A stretch of 64,000 bases of DNA from Streptomyces sp. NBC_01210 (GCF_036010325.1 NZ_CP108549.1:6014001-6078000), one strand, 5' to 3'. Shown: positions 1-11,300, numbered from the stretch's first letter. Notes: a model not told the origin generated them from the sequence alone. Translations and numbers: made by a program.

Positions 1-207
1 TGGCTGGACGGCGTCTCGACGGTCGGCGTCACTTCCGGCGCGTCGGTGCCCGAGGTCCTGGTCGAGGGCGTACTGGAGTGGCTGTCGCAGCGCGGTTTCG
101 AGGATGTCGAGATCGTCAAGGCGGCCGAGGAGTCGATCACCTTCTCGCTGCCGAAGGAGCTCCGCCGCGATCTGCGCGCGGAGGCGGCGGAGCTGTCGGG
201 AAAGTAG
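1..207 (+). CDS. ispH: 4-hydroxy-3-methylbut-2-enyl diphosphate reductase, C-terminal end (partial)
   Basis: Only the last 68 codons are in the window; the frame is open from base 1 to the TAG at 205-207. The peptide begins [20 protein letters not shown] and continues with [13 protein letters not shown], the well-known C-terminal segment of IspH/LytB. This [4Fe-4S] enzyme makes IPP and DMAPP in the last step of the MEP isoprenoid pathway. The Thr-Ser-Gly-Ala-Ser stretch is part of the conserved substrate-binding region. The Cys ligands must lie upstream and cannot be seen. The gene precedes ppgK on the same strand. Confidence 0.9.
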   Translation, partial: WLDGVSTVGVTSGASVPEVLVEGVLEWLSQRGFEDVEIVKAAEESITFSLPKELRRDLRAEAAELSGK

Positions 208-209
208 TC

Positions 210-263
210 CGATCATCGACCCGATCATCGACCCGATCATCGACCCGATCATCGACCCGATCA
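210..263. repeat. 12-bp tandem repeat, four perfect copies
   Basis: The unit cgatcatcgacc is repeated four times head to tail (210-257), followed by a six-base partial copy. It starts three bases after the ispH stop codon and ends about 47 bases before the ppgK start. It is not coding in the ispH or ppgK frames. Each unit contains the near-palindrome gatcatcga, so the array could fold or bind a protein, but no known operator is recognised. Confidence 0.9.
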
Positions 264-309
264 GCAGTCCGACAAGTGACCGTCAGCCGCTGCCCGTAAC
301 GTTGTGTCC

Positions 310-1050
310 ATGAACGTGTTCGGAGTGGACATCGGCGGATCCGGCATCAAGGGCGCACCTGTGGACCTTGAGCGCGGCGACCTGGTGCAGGAGCGCCACA
401 AAGTCCTGACCCCACACCCATCGACGCCCGCAGCCGTGGCGGACGGCGTCGCCGAGGTGATCGCGAATTTCGGCTGGTCGGGCCCGGTAGGCATCACCTT
501 CCCCGGCGTCGTCACGAGCGGCGTCACCCGCACTGCGGCCAATGTGGACAAGGGCTGGGTCGACGTGGACGCCTCGAAGCTGCTCGGCGAGCGCCTCGGT
601 GGCCTGTCGGTGACGATCCTGAACGACGCGGACGCGGCGGGCGTCGCGGAGATGACGTTCGGGGCGGGCCGCGGCCGCAAGGGGACGGTGATCCTGCTGA
701 CCTTCGGTACGGGCATCGGCAGCGCGGTCTTCATCGACGGCCGGCTGGTCCCGAACACCGAACTGGGCCACCTCGAGCTGCACGGCCACGACGCCGAGAA
801 GCACGCCTCCACGAAGGTCAAGGAGGACGAGGGCCTGAGCTGGCAGCGCTGGGCGCACCGGGTGCAGAAGTACCTGGCCCATGTGGAGATGCTGTTCTCG
901 CCGGAGCTGTTCATCATCGGCGGCGGTGTGAGCCGTAAGGCGGACAAGTTCGTGCCGCTGATCGAGGGCATCAGGGCGGAGATCGTCCCGGCGGAACTGC
1001 AGAACAACGCGGGGATCGTGGGCGCGGCGATGGCGGCGGCGGGCAGGTAG
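310..1050 (+). CDS. ppgK: polyphosphate glucokinase (ROK family)
   Basis: A 246-residue cytoplasmic kinase that phosphorylates glucose using polyphosphate or ATP. The N-terminus has the ROK phosphate-binding motif [12 protein letters not shown]. The middle carries [13 protein letters not shown] and the ELGHLEL segment, and the C-terminus has FIIGGGVSR, all in the order typical of PpgK. Length fits the family (about 245-270). The ATG at 310 is preferred over the GTG at 304 because the family starts directly at M-x-(V/I)FGVDIGG. No strong ribosome binding site is visible. It follows ispH on the same strand after a 100-base spacer that holds the 12-bp repeats. Confidence 0.92.
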   Translation: MNVFGVDIGGSGIKGAPVDLERGDLVQERHKVLTPHPSTPAAVADGVAEVIANFGWSGPVGITFPGVVTSGVTRTAANVDKGWVDVDASKLLGERLGGLSVTILNDADAAGVAEMTFGAGRGRKGTVILLTFGTGIGSAVFIDGRLVPNTELGHLELHGHDAEKHASTKVKEDEGLSWQRWAHRVQKYLAHVEMLFSPELFIIGGGVSRKADKFVPLIEGIRAEIVPAELQNNAGIVGAAMAAAGR

Positions 1051-1068
1051 CGGGGCGGCGGGACTCTG

Positions 1069-1361
1069 CCGGTACGGGCGGGAGCCCGCCGGGCCGGGGC
1101 ACCTCAGCCGGTACGGGCGCGCAGAGCACGCACCCCGTCCTTGCGCCTCAGCCGGTACGGGCGGGAGCCGTGCGCACCTCGTAGGCGGGACTCTGCCGGC
1201 CCAGGCGAGGGCGCACCCCGGTCCTCGCGGCTCAGCGGGTCCAGGCGGGAGCCCGCGCAGCTCGTACGCGGGCCTCAGCGGGTCCAGGCGGGAGCCGCGC
1301 GCAGCTCATACGCGGGACTCAGTCGGCCCAGGCGAGGGCGCACCCCGTCCTCGCGGCTCAG
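1069..1361. repeat. degenerate 39-44-bp tandem repeat, about seven copies
   Basis: Between ppgK and the convergent DUF6542 gene lie about seven imperfect copies of a 39-44-bp unit, beginning near 1069, 1108, 1152, 1196, 1236, 1279 and 1323. Each starts with a form of CCGG-TACGGGCGGGAGC or CGGG-TCCAGGCGGGAGC and most end in CTCAG. Copies 4 and 7 are nearly identical (ggcccaggcgagggcgcac), as are copies 5 and 6, so the array has a higher-order A-B-B-A look. No conserved protein is encoded on either strand. Confidence 0.8.
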
Positions 1362-1981
1362 CCGCGCCGGACGGGGCCGCCGCCCGGCCGCCCGCGCCGC
1401 TGTCGGCGCCCCATCATCCGTACCTTCCGTACGCAGGTGATGAGCCCGGCGACCAGCGTGCCGCCGTACAGCCAGCCGGCGTGCACCGCGAGCGCGGTGA
1501 CCAGGGCCATCGTCTGCCCGCCGAAGCCCCCGGTCCCGCCCGAGATCGGCACGATGCCGACCGCGAAGGCGATCGGCACGCTAATCGGCGCGGTGACCAG
1601 GTCGGCCTCCCGCACCCAGAGCGCGGTCAGCGCGCTGACGGGCAGGAACAGCAGCCCGAACACCACGGCGGAGCCGTCGAAGAGCAGCCAGTCCAGAAAG
1701 CCGAGCGCGAACATCGTCGCGGCGGCGAACAGCCCGCCGCCGAGCCCGGTCAGCCGGGGCTTGGGAAGTCTGCGCAGCGCGAGCACAACCGGAGGCACGG
1801 GCCGCGCGGGCGGTGCCGCCACCCGGTACACGGCGGGGGCGCCCTCGGCGAGCGCGCCCTGTGGGGAGAGAGGGGCTTGCTGGGAAAGAGGGGCCTGCGG
1901 GCGCTGTCGGCGCTGAGGGTGACCTGTCCTGTGCTGCTCCACCCGGACAACGTAGGTCGCGATGTGGGAGGAACCAGGCAC
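1358..1981 (-). CDS. DUF6542 integral membrane protein
   Basis: A 207-residue protein with a Pro/Gln-rich cytoplasmic N-terminus (about 65 residues), then four hydrophobic segments: GGLFAAATMFALGFLDWLL, VVFGLLFLPVSALTALWV, APISVPIAFAVGIVPI and a last one ending GWLYGGTLVAGLI. The tail is Arg-rich (GRRQRRGRPGGGPVRR). This fits the DUF6542 family, often found beside ychF in Streptomyces; its function is unknown. The listed GTG start at 1981 is uncertain. The GTG at 1942 (VEQHRTGHPQ) is an alternative. It is convergent with ppgK and divergent from ychF. Confidence 0.75.
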   Translation of the reverse strand: MPGSSHIATYVVRVEQHRTGHPQRRQRPQAPLSQQAPLSPQGALAEGAPAVYRVAAPPARPVPPVVLALRRLPKPRLTGLGGGLFAAATMFALGFLDWLLFDGSAVVFGLLFLPVSALTALWVREADLVTAPISVPIAFAVGIVPISGGTGGFGGQTMALVTALAVHAGWLYGGTLVAGLITCVRKVRMMGRRQRRGRPGGGPVRRG

Positions 1982-2127
1982 GGGACACGCCCTTTGGCTG
2001 ACCTTGGCGTTGAGTTCGACTCCCGACTGCCGTCGCTGCCCGGCTCGACCCGCCCGTAAACTGGGGAATCGGCCCGCCTCCGGGCCGTACGGCCATCTGC
2101 CAGTCCTTACTCCAGGAAGTCGCCAAC

Positions 2128-3216
<1,089 letters not shown>

Positions 3217-3265
3217 CCGGTGACTTAACACCACTTCGCTGATCTGGCAAACATGCAGGTCAAAG

Positions 3266-3302
3266 GGGGTCTGACTCTTCGGGGTCAGGCCCCTAGATTT
3301 TT
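3266..3302 (+). terminator. rho-independent terminator after ychF
   Basis: The arms ggggtctgac (3266-3275) and gtcaggcccc (3284-3293) form a 10-bp stem with one G-U pair and an 8-base loop. They are followed by tagattttt. It lies 50 bases after the ychF stop, inside the inferred island, and would terminate the rebuilt ychF transcript. Confidence 0.8.
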
Positions 3303-3303
3303 A

Positions 3304-3390
3304 CCGTGCTGGATAGGTGCTGGATATTCTGACCCCTCGGCACCTGTCATCACCCCTGCTCATCCCTACCGTGCTGGATTCGTGCTGGGA
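3304..3390 (+). repeat. two 11-bp-phased GTGCTGGAT motif pairs at the left island end
   Basis: The motif gtgctggat occurs at 3306-3314 and 3317-3325 and again, with one change in the last copy, at 3371-3379 and 3382-3390. Within each pair the spacing is exactly 11 bp, one helical turn. The first pair, with two flanking bases (22 bp, 3304-3325), is identical to 28740-28761 at the other end of the island and in the same orientation. This is the arrangement expected of arm-type sites of a tyrosine recombinase or its directionality factor. That role is inferred. Confidence 0.6.
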
Positions 3391-4005
3391 AGGATGAGAG
3401 CGCCTGTACTGGGGCGTGCACTGACCAGAGCCTGGCCTGCGCCGAGAAGTGCTTCGTGGCCTATGTTCGGTTTCGTTCACGTGGTGGAGGCAATGGCGCT
3501 CCGTCTTGCGAGTGGCCAAGGTGTCGGCCGGACATCGGCTTGGCCGAGTGCTTCTGGCTGCACTCCCGCGCAGGTGCTGTCCGCGCGCTGGTGGGACAGG
3601 GGCGTGGGTCCAGGGGGCTGCGACGGATTGCTTCTGCTGGTGTTGAGGAACGCAGACTGGTGGTCAACCTGTTCACGCCGTGGTGGCGCGGAAAACGGTG
3701 GGCGTCTGGACGAAGTTGGACACGTCTAGGAGCGACTCGTTGTCAGTGGTTGTCTCACCCGGAACGAAACCAAGGCGCCCCAGCGCATGCGCTGCTACGC
3801 GAGGTCCTGCAGTACACGGAGATTCTCTGCTGATCCTTGGAGCTTGCTGAGGCTGACTTTGACCCCGCCCACCCGAGGGGGCAAATGATGGTCCCTTGGG
3901 AGCGGCGCACTGGGGTGTTGAGCTTGCCTACACTGCTGTTGCCGGGCGGAGCTGTGTTCCTGGTCGGCGGTTGTAGGGCGTCTGCGAGGGGGAAAGCGTG
4001 GCACC
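3391..4005. other. non-coding left end of the island
   Basis: About 600 bases of GC content visibly lower than the surroundings. The short open frames on both strands show no Streptomyces third-position GC bias, no convincing ribosome binding sites and no recognisable protein motif. The segment probably contains the promoter of the kinase gene, but no clear -35/-10 pair could be assigned. No integrase remnant is recognisable. Confidence 0.5.
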
Positions 4006-5208
4006 GTGGAACCACTGAGGGACGACGACCCGAAGGAGATCGGCGGTTTCACCCTCGTCTGCCGCATCGGCTCCGGTGGCATGGGCCAGGTGTTCCTCGG
4101 CGAGTCCGCGGCCGGTCACCAGGCCGCCGTGAAGGTTATCAAGTCCTCCGTACTCGACGAGGACACCCGGGCGCGCTTCCTGTCCGAGGTAGAGAGCCTG
4201 CGCACGGTCTACGGCCCCTTCGTCGCTGCCTTCGTCGGTGCCGACGCGGACGCAGATCAGCCATGGCTCGCGGTGGAGTACGTCCCTGGACCCGATCTGC
4301 GCACTTTGATCACCGGGCAGGGACCCCTGCCACTCGCCGAGACCGCCAGTCTCGGGGCACTGCTCGCCGAGGGCCTTGGCACCGTCCACGACGCGGGGCT
4401 GCTCCATCGCGACCTGAAGCCGCAGAACATCCTGCTTTCCTCCTACGGCCCCAAGGTGATCGACTTCGGTCTCGCCGTGCTAGCGGAACGCCGCACCACC
4501 CTGACGGCCACCGGATTCGTCGTCGGCAGCGTCCTCTGCATGCCGCCGGAGCAGGCGCGGGGCGAGCACCATTTGGACCGGTCCGCCGACGTGTACGCGC
4601 TGGGCGCGGTGCTGCTCTTCGCCACGACCGGGCACTACCCGTACGAGGGGCCGACTTGGCAGGCCGTCGCCCTGAAGATCGAGGACCCGGCGACCCCTCC
4701 CGACCTGACGGACGTCCCACCGGAGCTCGTGCCGCTGATCACGGACATGCTGGCGCTGGATGCGGACGCACGGCCGGCACTGCCCGAGGTCACCGAGCGG
4801 CTGGTGCGCGTCATCCGTGAACTGGGTCTAACCGCCTTCCAGGCCAAGCGCCGCCTCATCGGCCTGACGCCCGAGATCAGCGTGCCCCAACTTCCCGCAC
4901 CGGCTTCCGAACCCCCGGCGGGAGCCGGCGCACCCGCCTACACGCCCGCCGTCATCGACCAGGCGGCGGTCGAGGACGACGAGCAGGCGGTCCCGACCGT
5001 GCCCGCGGGGGCCGGGCAGCACACCGCCGAGGGAGACCCCGACGGAGATGACCCGGACGAAGGCGCCTCTGCCCGCCAGGAGTCCCCGCCCGCGCAGCGG
5101 GAAACCCCTCCCCGCCCACGCGGCGGGATGACCGCTGTCCGGCCCTCCGCGCCCTTGAGGATCGCCGAGCGGATTCGTGCTGGATACGCCCGTGAGGCCC
5201 GCTTCTGA
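4006..5208 (+). CDS. Hanks-type Ser/Thr protein kinase (soluble)
   Basis: A 400-residue protein with a complete kinase domain: Gly-rich loop GSGGMGQVF (near residue 22), catalytic Lys in AAVKVIK (about 43), HRDLKPQN (about 134-141), DFG (about 153), and PPEQARG in the place of APE. After residue 280 comes a Pro/Ala/Asp-rich tail. It has no transmembrane segment or PASTA repeats, unlike housekeeping PknB-type kinases. The GTG start follows a GAGGGGGA site at about 12 bases, slightly long. It is the first gene of the island and lies 103 bases before the SNF2 helicase on the same strand. A kinase at the head of a defence cluster recalls PglW of Pgl/BREX type 2, but this protein is much smaller. 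Its role in the system is inferred. Confidence 0.85.
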   Translation: MEPLRDDDPKEIGGFTLVCRIGSGGMGQVFLGESAAGHQAAVKVIKSSVLDEDTRARFLSEVESLRTVYGPFVAAFVGADADADQPWLAVEYVPGPDLRTLITGQGPLPLAETASLGALLAEGLGTVHDAGLLHRDLKPQNILLSSYGPKVIDFGLAVLAERRTTLTATGFVVGSVLCMPPEQARGEHHLDRSADVYALGAVLLFATTGHYPYEGPTWQAVALKIEDPATPPDLTDVPPELVPLITDMLALDADARPALPEVTERLVRVIRELGLTAFQAKRRLIGLTPEISVPQLPAPASEPPAGAGAPAYTPAVIDQAAVEDDEQAVPTVPAGAGQHTAEGDPDGDDPDEGASARQESPPAQRETPPRPRGGMTAVRPSAPLRIAERIRAGYAREARF

Positions 5209-5311
5209 GCAGTCACGACCTCCGTGCCCGAACCCGTACGTCCCCCTTCCTCCCCGTGACAGACTTTGCGGTGGCGAGAGCGACGACACACGCAAGACGA
5301 AGGGGCCGTGA

Positions 5312-8300
5312 GTGACCGACCAGGGGGCGACGCAGGAGGGGACCCGGTTCCCGCCGGGCGCGCAGATCCTCGTACGGGACGAGGAGTGGCTGGTCCGCAA
5401 CACCACCACTACCGATCACGATGGGGAGAGGATCGAGGCGGTCGGTGTCTCCGAGTTCGTCCGGGACGAGGAGGCCGTCTTCTTCAGCGGGATCGACACG
5501 GTGGAACTCCTGGACCCGGAGAAGACCGTCCTCGTACCTGACACCTCCTCGTACTTCCGGCGCAGCCGCCTGTTCCTGGAAGCCGTCCTGCGCAAGACGC
5601 CGCTGCCCCAATCGGAGCGGGGCCTCGCCCTCGCCGACCGCTTCCTTCTGGACCCGCTCGTCTACCAACAGCGTCCGGCCGAACTCGTTCTGTCCATGCG
5701 CAACCTCCGCCCCCGGGTCCTGATCGCCGACGTCGTCGGTCTCGGCAAGACCTTGGAGATCGGCCTGACCCTCGCCGAGCTCATCCGTCGCGGCCGCGGC
5801 GAGCGCATCCTGGTCGTGACCCCGCAGAGCATCCTGGAGCAGTTCCAGCACGAGCTGTGGACGCGTTTCTCCATCCCGCTCGTACGGCTCGACTCGCTCG
5901 GCGTCCAGCGTGTCCAGCGTGAGCTTCCGGCGGGGCGGAACCCATTCACGCACTACAAGCGCGTGATCATCTCCGTGGACACCCTCAAGAACATCGGCCA
6001 GTACCGGCACCACCTGGAGCGGATCCGCTGGGACGCCGTCGTTATCGACGAGTCCCACAACCTGATCAACCCCGGCAGCCAGCGCCGCGCCCTCGCCGAG
6101 ATCCTCGCACCGCGCACGGACGCCCTGCTGCTCGCCAGCGCCACCCCGCACAACGGCGACAAGCGGTCCTTCGCCGACCTGATCTCCCTGCTCGACCCGG
6201 CCGCCATCGCCGACCGCGACCACTACGATCCGGCGGAGGACCTCGGCCACCTCTACATCCGGCGCACCAAGATCAGCCCCGAGGTCCGGGACGAGATGGG
6301 CACCGAGTGGCCGGACCGGGGCCCCACCGTCTCCCTCCACTGCGCGGCCACCGAGGCGGAGGAACGGGTCTTCGCCGAACTGGCCGAGCACTGGATTCCC
6401 GCACCGCCGTCGAGCACGGAGTTCGGCACCGCCGGCCAGAACCCCGTCTCGGTCGCCGTCGAGCCGGTCTTCGCCTACAACCTGCTCAAGACGTTCCTGT
6501 CCTCGCACGTCGCCCTGGGCGAGACGGTCGCGAACCGCGTCGCCTCCCTCACGGTCCGGGTACGCAAGGCCGAGGAGAAGGGGCTGCGGCCCGACCCGGC
6601 CATCGCCGCCGAGCAGGCCGCCCTCGCCCGCCTCCGGGAGATCGTCTCCGGCATGGGCGACGGCACCGCGCCCGGGGACTCCGCCAAGCTCGACGCCCTC
6701 GTCGCCCAGCTCAAGGAGATCGGTGTCGGCCCCCGGTCCGCCACGCGGGCCGTGGTCTTCTCCGAACGCGTGCGCACACTGACCTGGCTCGCCGAGGTCG
6801 TTCCGCCCCGCCTGGGCTTCCCGGTCGGGACCGACGGCACGTCGAAGGCCGTGGCCGTGATGCACGGCGGCCTCAGCGACGAGGAACAGGGCAAGGTCCT
6901 TGAGGCGTTCGGCCTCGCCGACACCCCCGTCCGGCTGCTGTTCACCGGAGACGTGGCCTCCGAGGGCGTCAACCTGCACCGCCAGTGCCACCACCTCGTC
7001 CACTACGACATCCCGTGGTCCCTGATCCGCATCGAGCAGCGCAACGGCCGTATCGACCGGTACGGGCAGAAGCACGAGCCCCGGTTCCACGCGCTGATCC
7101 TCACCTCGGCCGCCCCCGGGGCCAAGGACGACCGCACGGTCGCCGAAAAGCTGCTCCTCCGGGAGGAGGAGGCGCACAAGCTGGACGGCACGGCCGAGGC
7201 CGTCTCCGGTCTCTACCGGGCCGAGGAGGAAGAGCGCCGGCTCATCAAGGAACTGGTCAGGGGCGGCACGGTCGAGGAGTTCCTGGAGTCCGCCCCCGCC
7301 GACGACACGGCACTCGCCGACCTGTTCGGCCAGGTGGACATGATCACCGAGCAGGAGTTGCCCGCCCGCGCCGAGCTGATCTCGCTCTTCGACGGCGACA
7401 CGGCCGACTTCGTCGCCACCGCCCTTGACGAGGTGTACGAGGAGCGCGCCGAGGACCAGATCGCCCTGTCGCCCGGCACCGACGCCCAGGGCGGCGCCTA
7501 CTTTTCCCTCTCCCCGGCCCTGGCCCCCGACCTGCTCCACCGCCTCAAGGCCCTGCCGCCCTCCTACCTCAGAGAGCAGCATGTCGCCGAGCGGATGCTG
7601 GTCACCTTCGACCGGGCCCTCGCGCAGCGCAAGCTCAACGAGGCCAGGGACAGCAGCACCACCATGTGGCCGGACGTCTCTCTCCTCACCGACATCCATC
7701 CGGTGGTGGAGTGGCTGACGGACAAGGTCCTGGTCGAGTTCGGCCGGCAGGAGGCCCCGGTCATCACGACTCCGCACGTCGACGGCCCGGTCTTCCTCGT
7801 CCAGGGCATCCACTCCAACGCCCTCGGCCGTCCGACCGTGGTCCGCTGGATGGCCGTGACCGGGATCCGGCCCGACGGCACCGGGACGGCCGAGGTACGC
7901 CCTATGGCCGACGCGCTGCGCGACGCGAAGGTCGGCCCGAGGCTCGCCCGCACCGGAGGCCCGCGGGACCTGGACCGGCTCCAGGCCCTCGTCCCGGCCG
8001 CCGTCGCCGCCGCCCGGCGCCACCTGGACGCGAGCAGGGCCGAATGGGAGGAGCAGATCAGCGAGCCCCTCGCGACGTACCGCGACCATGTCGCCCAGTG
8101 GCGTGCCGACTCCCTGCTGCCCGGCGTCACCGGCCGCCGCGAGCGCCTCGTCGAGGAGACCGCCGACGAACTGGCCCGGCTCCTCGACCAACTCCAGACC
8201 ACCGGACGCCCGTTGCTGCGGGTCCTTGCCGTCCTGGACCGCCCCGGTGCCCCGGACGCCTCCGGAGACGAGGCGGTCGCCCCCGCGGCCCCCTCCCCGG

Positions 8301-8356
8301 ACCCGGCACCCGCATCCGACGCCGCCCACCCGTCCGACGCCCAGGCGGAGAACTGA
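5312..8356 (+). CDS. SNF2/RapA-type helicase, DrmD-like
   Basis: A 1014-residue superfamily 2 DNA translocase. The first RecA lobe has GLGKTLEIGL (around residue 143), the DESH box in VVIDESHNLI (about 246) and LLASATPHNG. The second lobe has FTGDVASEGVNLHRQC and the motif VI-like QRNGRIDRYGQKH (about 572-584). The long C-terminal region is helical and Ala/Asp-rich. Size and motif style match DrmD of class 1 DISARM and the RapA/HepA-like helicases of actinobacterial defence loci. The GTG start has an AAGGGG site upstream. The stop codon lies one base before the methyltransferase start, so the two are translationally coupled, as drmD and drmMI commonly are. A housekeeping RapA role is unlikely in this context. 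Confidence 0.85.
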   Translation: MTDQGATQEGTRFPPGAQILVRDEEWLVRNTTTTDHDGERIEAVGVSEFVRDEEAVFFSGIDTVELLDPEKTVLVPDTSSYFRRSRLFLEAVLRKTPLPQSERGLALADRFLLDPLVYQQRPAELVLSMRNLRPRVLIADVVGLGKTLEIGLTLAELIRRGRGERILVVTPQSILEQFQHELWTRFSIPLVRLDSLGVQRVQRELPAGRNPFTHYKRVIISVDTLKNIGQYRHHLERIRWDAVVIDESHNLINPGSQRRALAEILAPRTDALLLASATPHNGDKRSFADLISLLDPAAIADRDHYDPAEDLGHLYIRRTKISPEVRDEMGTEWPDRGPTVSLHCAATEAEERVFAELAEHWIPAPPSSTEFGTAGQNPVSVAVEPVFAYNLLKTFLSSHVALGETVANRVASLTVRVRKAEEKGLRPDPAIAAEQAALARLREIVSGMGDGTAPGDSAKLDALVAQLKEIGVGPRSATRAVVFSERVRTLTWLAEVVPPRLGFPVGTDGTSKAVAVMHGGLSDEEQGKVLEAFGLADTPVRLLFTGDVASEGVNLHRQCHHLVHYDIPWSLIRIEQRNGRIDRYGQKHEPRFHALILTSAAPGAKDDRTVAEKLLLREEEAHKLDGTAEAVSGLYRAEEEERRLIKELVRGGTVEEFLESAPADDTALADLFGQVDMITEQELPARAELISLFDGDTADFVATALDEVYEERAEDQIALSPGTDAQGGAYFSLSPALAPDLLHRLKALPPSYLREQHVAERMLVTFDRALAQRKLNEARDSSTTMWPDVSLLTDIHPVVEWLTDKVLVEFGRQEAPVITTPHVDGPVFLVQGIHSNALGRPTVVRWMAVTGIRPDGTGTAEVRPMADALRDAKVGPRLARTGGPRDLDRLQALVPAAVAAARRHLDASRAEWEEQISEPLATYRDHVAQWRADSLLPGVTGRRERLVEETADELARLLDQLQTTGRPLLRVLAVLDRPGAPDASGDEAVAPAAPSPDPAPASDAAHPSDAQAEN

Positions 8357-8357
8357 C

Positions 8358-11300
8358 GTGACGTACGACTCGCTGGTCAACCACGGCGACTACCTCTCGC
8401 CGCACTACCTCGCCGAGGTCCTCCCCAAGGACCTCAAGGCGAAGGAAGGCCTCCTCACCCGCTGGGCGGCCTTCGAGGAGACCGAACGCCGCCGCCACGC
8501 CGACGCCGTCGCCGATGCCGCCCGCCAGGGCCTCGGCCCCGACTCCGTACCGCCGCGCGTCCGCACCCCCCGCGAGGGCCTGCGCGCCCTGCACGGCCCC
8601 TACTTCGCGGGCCGCGCCGTCCTTGCCGAGGACGCGGCGACGCTCGCCGGACCCGACGCGCTCGAACCCGAAGGGTGGCGCAAGCGCTACACCGAGAGCC
8701 ACCTGGAGACCCTGCGCGCCCTCGGCTACACCGACGCCCACGAGCAGACCGTGACCGTGCACCGCGCCGACCGCGAGTACGCCGTCCAGGTCCTCCACGC
8801 CGAACCCGGCCTGTACGCGGTCGCCTGCGGCTGGACCACCGAACCCGACGCCGCTCTCGACCCGGACGGCGCCGGCCGCCTGCTCCAACCGGTGGAGACG
8901 GAGACCTCGGCGCCCGACCTCCTGGACGCCAAGGCCCTCACCGACTTCCTCTTCACCTGCGACGCCCCTCCGCGCCACGTCCTGCTGCTCGTCGGCGGCG
9001 TCGTCGTCCTCGCCGACCGCCTCGCCTGGCCCGAGGGCCGCTATCTCGCCGCCGACCTCGACGCGGCCCTGCACCGCCGCGACGACCGCCACGGCGGCGA
9101 ACTCGACATCCTGGCGGCGCTGTTCGGCGCCGACGCGCTGCGCGTCCCCGCCGAGGGCGGCACCGCACCGCTCGCCGCCTTCCTCGACCGGTCCTCCAAA
9201 CACGCCGTCGGCGTCTCGACCGAACTCCGCGAGGGCCTGCGCCTGAGCGTCGAGTGGATCGCCAACGAGGTCCTGGACCGCCTGCGCGAACCGGAGAACG
9301 GCGTCACCCCTGCCGATCTGGACGACCCGGCCCGCCTCGCCAAGGAACTCAGCCGCGAGTCGCTGCGCTACCTGTACCGCATCCTGTTCCTCCTGTACGC
9401 CGAGGCCAGCCCCGCCCTCGGCATCCTGCCCTCCGACTACCCCGAGTACGAGCAGGGCTACGGCCTCCAGCGGCTCGGCGACCTCGTCCTGCGCGACCTC
9501 GTCGGCGAGCGCTCCCGGCGCGGCTTCCACCTGTACGAGTCGCTCGACCTGCTCTTCGAGAAGGTCGAGAAGGGCCACCGCCGCTACGGCACCGAGCCCG
9601 AGGACCTCGCGGCGGAGGCGGCGGCCCGCGAGGCGACGGAGGCCGAGAGCGAGGCGGCGAGGTTGCTCGCCGACGGCGAGATCACCCAGGCCGAGTACAC
9701 CGAGCGGGTCCGCGAGGCCGACCGTGCCCGCCGCGCCGCCGCCCGCAGCACGAGCGCGGGCCTGCGCTTCGAGGCCCTGCGCTCCGAACTGTTCACCAAG
9801 GAGGCCGTCCGGCTCATCTCGGACGACCAGATCGAGAACCCGGAATACAGGGGCGGAGAGGGCGAGAAGCGCCGCCCCTTCCTGGACACCCGGCTGCGCA
9901 ACGAAACCCTGCACAAGGTGCTGCGCCGCCTGATGCTCACCAAGGGCAGGGGACGCGAGCGCGGCGGCTTCATCTCGTACGCCCAGCTCGGCATCAACCA
10001 GCTCGGCGCGGTGTACGAGGGCCTGATGTCCTACACCGGCTTCATCGCGGAGGAGGAGCTGTACGAGGTCGCCAAGGGCGGCGACCCGTCGGGCGGCAGC
10101 TGGATGGTCCCCAAGTCCCGTGTCCAGGAACAGCAGTACGACGACGCCGTCTTCGTCAAGCGGACGAACGAGGAGACGGGCCGCCTGGAGCGGGTGCCCC
10201 ACCCCAAGGGTTCGTTCGTCTACCGCCTTGCCGGCCGCGACCGCCAGACCTCCGCCTCCTACTACACCCCGAAGTCCCTCACCGAGGTCACGGTCGAGCT
10301 GGCCCTCAGACACCGCCTCGACCAGGACGGCGCCACCACCCCGGCGAGGGAGCTCCTGGAGTGGAAGATCTGCGAACCGGCCCTCGGCTCGGGCGCGTTC
10401 CTCAACGAGGCCATCGACCAGGTGGCCGCCGAGTACCTGCGGCGCCGCGAACGCGAGCTGGGCCGCCGGGTCGACCCCGAACTGCGGCAGATCGAGCTCC
10501 AGAAGGCCAAGGCGTACATCGCCCTCCACAACGCCTACGGCGTGGACCTCAACGCCACGGCGGTGGAACTCGCCGAGGTCTCCCTCTGGCTCAACTCCAT
10601 GCACCCGGGCATGCGGGCCCCCTGGTTCGGCCTCCACCTGCGGCGCGGCAACTCCCTCATCGGCGCGGCCCGCAAGGTCTACACGGCGGATGCTCTGCCG
10701 GGCGGTGGGTGGCTGGCGAAGAAGAACACCCTCCCGCCGAAGGACCTGCCGTTCCGGGACGGCCCCCTGCCCGAGGGCGCGGTGCACCAGTTCCTACTGC
10801 CCGCGATCGGCTGGGGCGCGGTCGCCGGCGAGTCGGAGGCGAAGAAGCTCGCCGAGGACGAGGCCAAGGCGCTGGGGCAGTGGCGCAAGGGCGTCCAGAA
10901 GGCCCCGAAAGGGCCGAAGCCGTTCCAGGAGCGCGGCGACGAGACCGCCGAGGCACGGCAGAAGCGCTACGACCGGTGGCGCAAGGCGGCCGACAAGACC
11001 GAGCTGGGCCGCCTCCAGGGCGTGGCCCGGCGCGCCGAGTTCCTGTGGTCGCTGGTCGCGACCCGCCTCGAACTCTCCGAACGGGCGGTGTCCCGCCGCG
11101 TCGACGTGTGGGGCGCGGACTGGCTGGAGCAGTCGGAGGAGGCGGAGGACAAGCAGAAGGTCCTCGACGACCTGACCCGGCACGGCACGCCGTACTGGCG
11201 GCTGAAGACTGTCATGGACGCCTGGTGCGCGCTGTGGTTCTGGCCGCTGGACAAGACCGGCGAACTCGACGGTACGGACCCGGTGTACGGCACGGGCGGC

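Noticed and set aside
210..263. Short repeat array examined as a possible CRISPR
   Set aside because: Units are contiguous 12-mers without spacers and no cas genes are near.
3456..3833. 125-codon plus-strand frame at the left island end, considered as an excisionase or integrase remnant
   Set aside because: Low third-position GC, no HTH or recombinase residues, weak start context.
8088..8357. Upstream extension of the methyltransferase frame (90 codons)
   Set aside because: It overlaps the end of the SNF2 helicase and is Pro/Arg-rich; the GTG at 8358 has a ribosome binding site and sits right after the helicase stop.
5213..8380. 1055-codon minus-strand frame opposite the SNF2 helicase
   Set aside because: Shadow frame; composition follows the complement of the helicase codons.
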